NCBI GenBank assembly: GCA_012862575.1
Contig: BLSF01000032.1
Span: forward strand, 310,001-374,000
Reading direction: 5' to 3'
Origin: Parietichytrium sp. I65-24A
Taxonomy: Eukaryota > Sar > Bigyra > Thraustochytrida > Thraustochytriidae
DNA length: 64,000 nucleotides
Shown: positions 62,904-64,000 of the stretch, in pieces
Position numbering within the stretch: the stretch's first letter is position 1
How the letters are laid out: each line of letters begins with the position of its first letter
Notes under the pieces: generated by a model
What the model was told of the DNA's origin: nothing
Databases searched by the model: none
Seen by the model: only the letters and a program-made list of their open reading frames with translations
Program-made: the position numbers and the translations under genes

Positions 62904-63681
62904 CTTGCTTGCCGCGTGCGCAAACTGCCTGTCGCCACGTGTGCGAGGACACTTTTCGTGACCTCGGGTACACTTTCCGCGATGCCTCTTGACCGCCTGC
63001 TTGCGTTGCGGTTTTGCTTGTTTGCTATACCTTCTCTATGCTTTGCTATCTATTCCTTCTGCTCATTCCTCACATTTCCTCACATGTCAATCTCATCAAC
63101 AATCAAAATCTTGATCAATCAATCAACTCACAATGTCAAATTGAAATCAAAACTCTTGATTCAAGACTCTCTTTTTTCTCCTCTTCTTTTTGAAAATTGC
63201 CGATTTGAACGAACGAATTACCCCAAACCATAGCTACCTCCTAGTACTTTTTTCAAATCTTCCCCATCCATACCGCCAATCCCACCTACCTAAACGTCTA
63301 ACAACACGGTTAATACCGGCACATTACCAACAATCATAAGCTTATTCAAGAGTCTATCCTTGAATAGTATTGAATAATATTGAACTCCCTTGAAGCTTTG
63401 ATCATCACCGCAAATTATCATCCACACGAAGAAAAAAAGAGCCACGGGGACTACTCAGTCCGCGCACTCTCCGTGCACCGCAAAATTGAGGCCTTAGCTT
63501 AAACCCTACCACAACCATAAAAAGGCCCTACCTGGCCGAGGCTACCGAGAAGCTACCGAGAAGCTACTGAGAAGATACTGAGAAGCTACTGAGGCAACTG
63601 AAACTACCTCACAAAAGTGGTCTCTGGAGAAAGCGAATTCAAAGAAGAAGAAGAAGAAAAAGAAGAAGAAGAAGAAGAAAA
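62904..63681. promoter_or_regulatory. Divergent promoter region of TOP6B and NAA25
   Basis: 778 bp between two divergent starts. A 12-bp tandem repeat (GCTACCGAGAA/GCTACTGAGAA, about 63540-63590) and a GAA-rich purine tract (63640-63681) lie directly before the NAA25 ATG. No gene in it. Confidence 0.5.
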
Positions 63682-64000
63682 ATGGATGCTCAAACGCAAA
63701 GGAAGCTGCAGCCAGTGTACAATGCGTTGGACGCAGGTGATTTTAAAAGTGCGATCAAGCATTGCGAGAAGAAAGAGCTGATTGGAGTGGAGTTGGCGCA
63801 AGCGCTGCGAGCGTACGCTTTGGAACGAAGAGCTGTGACGGACAAAACGCAGGTTGGCGCAGGAACGACTGCGTCGGATGTGATTAAAGGCAGAGATGAG
63901 AAACTGGCGGAAGCATTGCATGTGGCCCGCGGCGTGGTCAAGAATCTGAGCTCCACGAATGAAACGCTGGTGAGGACGCTGATCCTTGTGCTGCGCAATC
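63682..64000 (+). CDS. NAA25: N-terminal acetyltransferase B auxiliary subunit (NAA25/MDM20-like), 5' part only
   Basis: 106 codons to the right edge. The start RKLQPVYNALDAGDFKSAIK, then ALRAYALERRAV and LVRTLILVLRN, matches the first TPR-like repeats of NAA25, the ribosome-binding scaffold of NatB. NatB acetylates protein N-termini beginning Met-Asp, Met-Glu, Met-Asn or Met-Gln. The catalytic subunit NAA20 is not seen. The ATG follows directly on a GAA-rich tract. The assignment rests only on this N-terminal part. Confidence 0.75.
   Translation, partial: MDAQTQRKLQPVYNALDAGDFKSAIKHCEKKELIGVELAQALRAYALERRAVTDKTQVGAGTTASDVIKGRDEKLAEALHVARGVVKNLSSTNETLVRTLILVLRN

Noticed and set aside
1-64000. 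tRNA, rRNA, CRISPR arrays, transposases and virus-derived elements
   Set aside because: I looked for T-loop/acceptor pairs, conserved rRNA stretches, regularly spaced repeats and polymerase or integrase motifs and found none that hold up. A tRNAscan and Rfam run would settle the RNA part.

Overview
This window is nuclear DNA of a microbial eukaryote. The proteins are eukaryotic (AP-1/2 beta-adaptin, XRN1, a TBC Rab-GAP, a UBE2H-type E2, a NatB auxiliary subunit). Two genes carry short GT-AG introns and the others read as single exons, so the genome is intron-poor. DNA topoisomerase VI subunit B plus AP2-domain transcription factors fit an alga or a stramenopile-like protist. I cannot name the lineage from the sequence alone. 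Where the longest open frame began with TTG or GTG, I moved the start to the first in-frame ATG.

Layout. 0-6 kb: tail of a coiled-coil gene, a TBC-domain Rab-GAP (-) and AP-1/2 beta-adaptin (-). 6-9.4 kb: non-coding, with a possible folded RNA at 7066-7173. 9.4-9.7 kb: a small, probably mitochondrial protein. 9.8-36.4 kb: a very gene-poor stretch holding two single-domain, Gln-rich AP2 factors (17987-19204 and 23717-24868) and a secreted protein with two VWD-like repeats (25968-26951) lying between a 97-bp direct repeat. A third AP2 factor (36450-38432) closes this stretch, and all four genes are on the + strand. 39-51.4 kb is compact: an anchored TCP11-family protein (-) divergent from XRN1 (+), a bacterial-size asparaginyl-tRNA synthetase in three exons (-), and a UBE2H-like E2 (+).

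51.8-60.4 kb is the most unusual part. A very acidic protein with two membrane segments (-) is followed by a tandem partial duplication of its 5' half and upstream region. The second copy encodes only the part before the first membrane segment. The large gene has a one-base frame difference near its 5' end; the short copy does not. 60.4-62.9 kb: TOP6B in five exons (-), divergent from the NAA25 start at the right edge.

Themes: vesicle traffic (TBC, AP beta), RNA and protein turnover (XRN1, E2), translation and N-terminal acetylation (AsnRS, NAA25), DNA topology (TOP6B), and AP2 regulators set in long non-coding flanks. Purine-rich (GA) tracts lie on the coding strand upstream of many starts and look like a common promoter or leader element. 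I found no virus-derived element, LTR element, transposase, rRNA, tRNA or CRISPR array.
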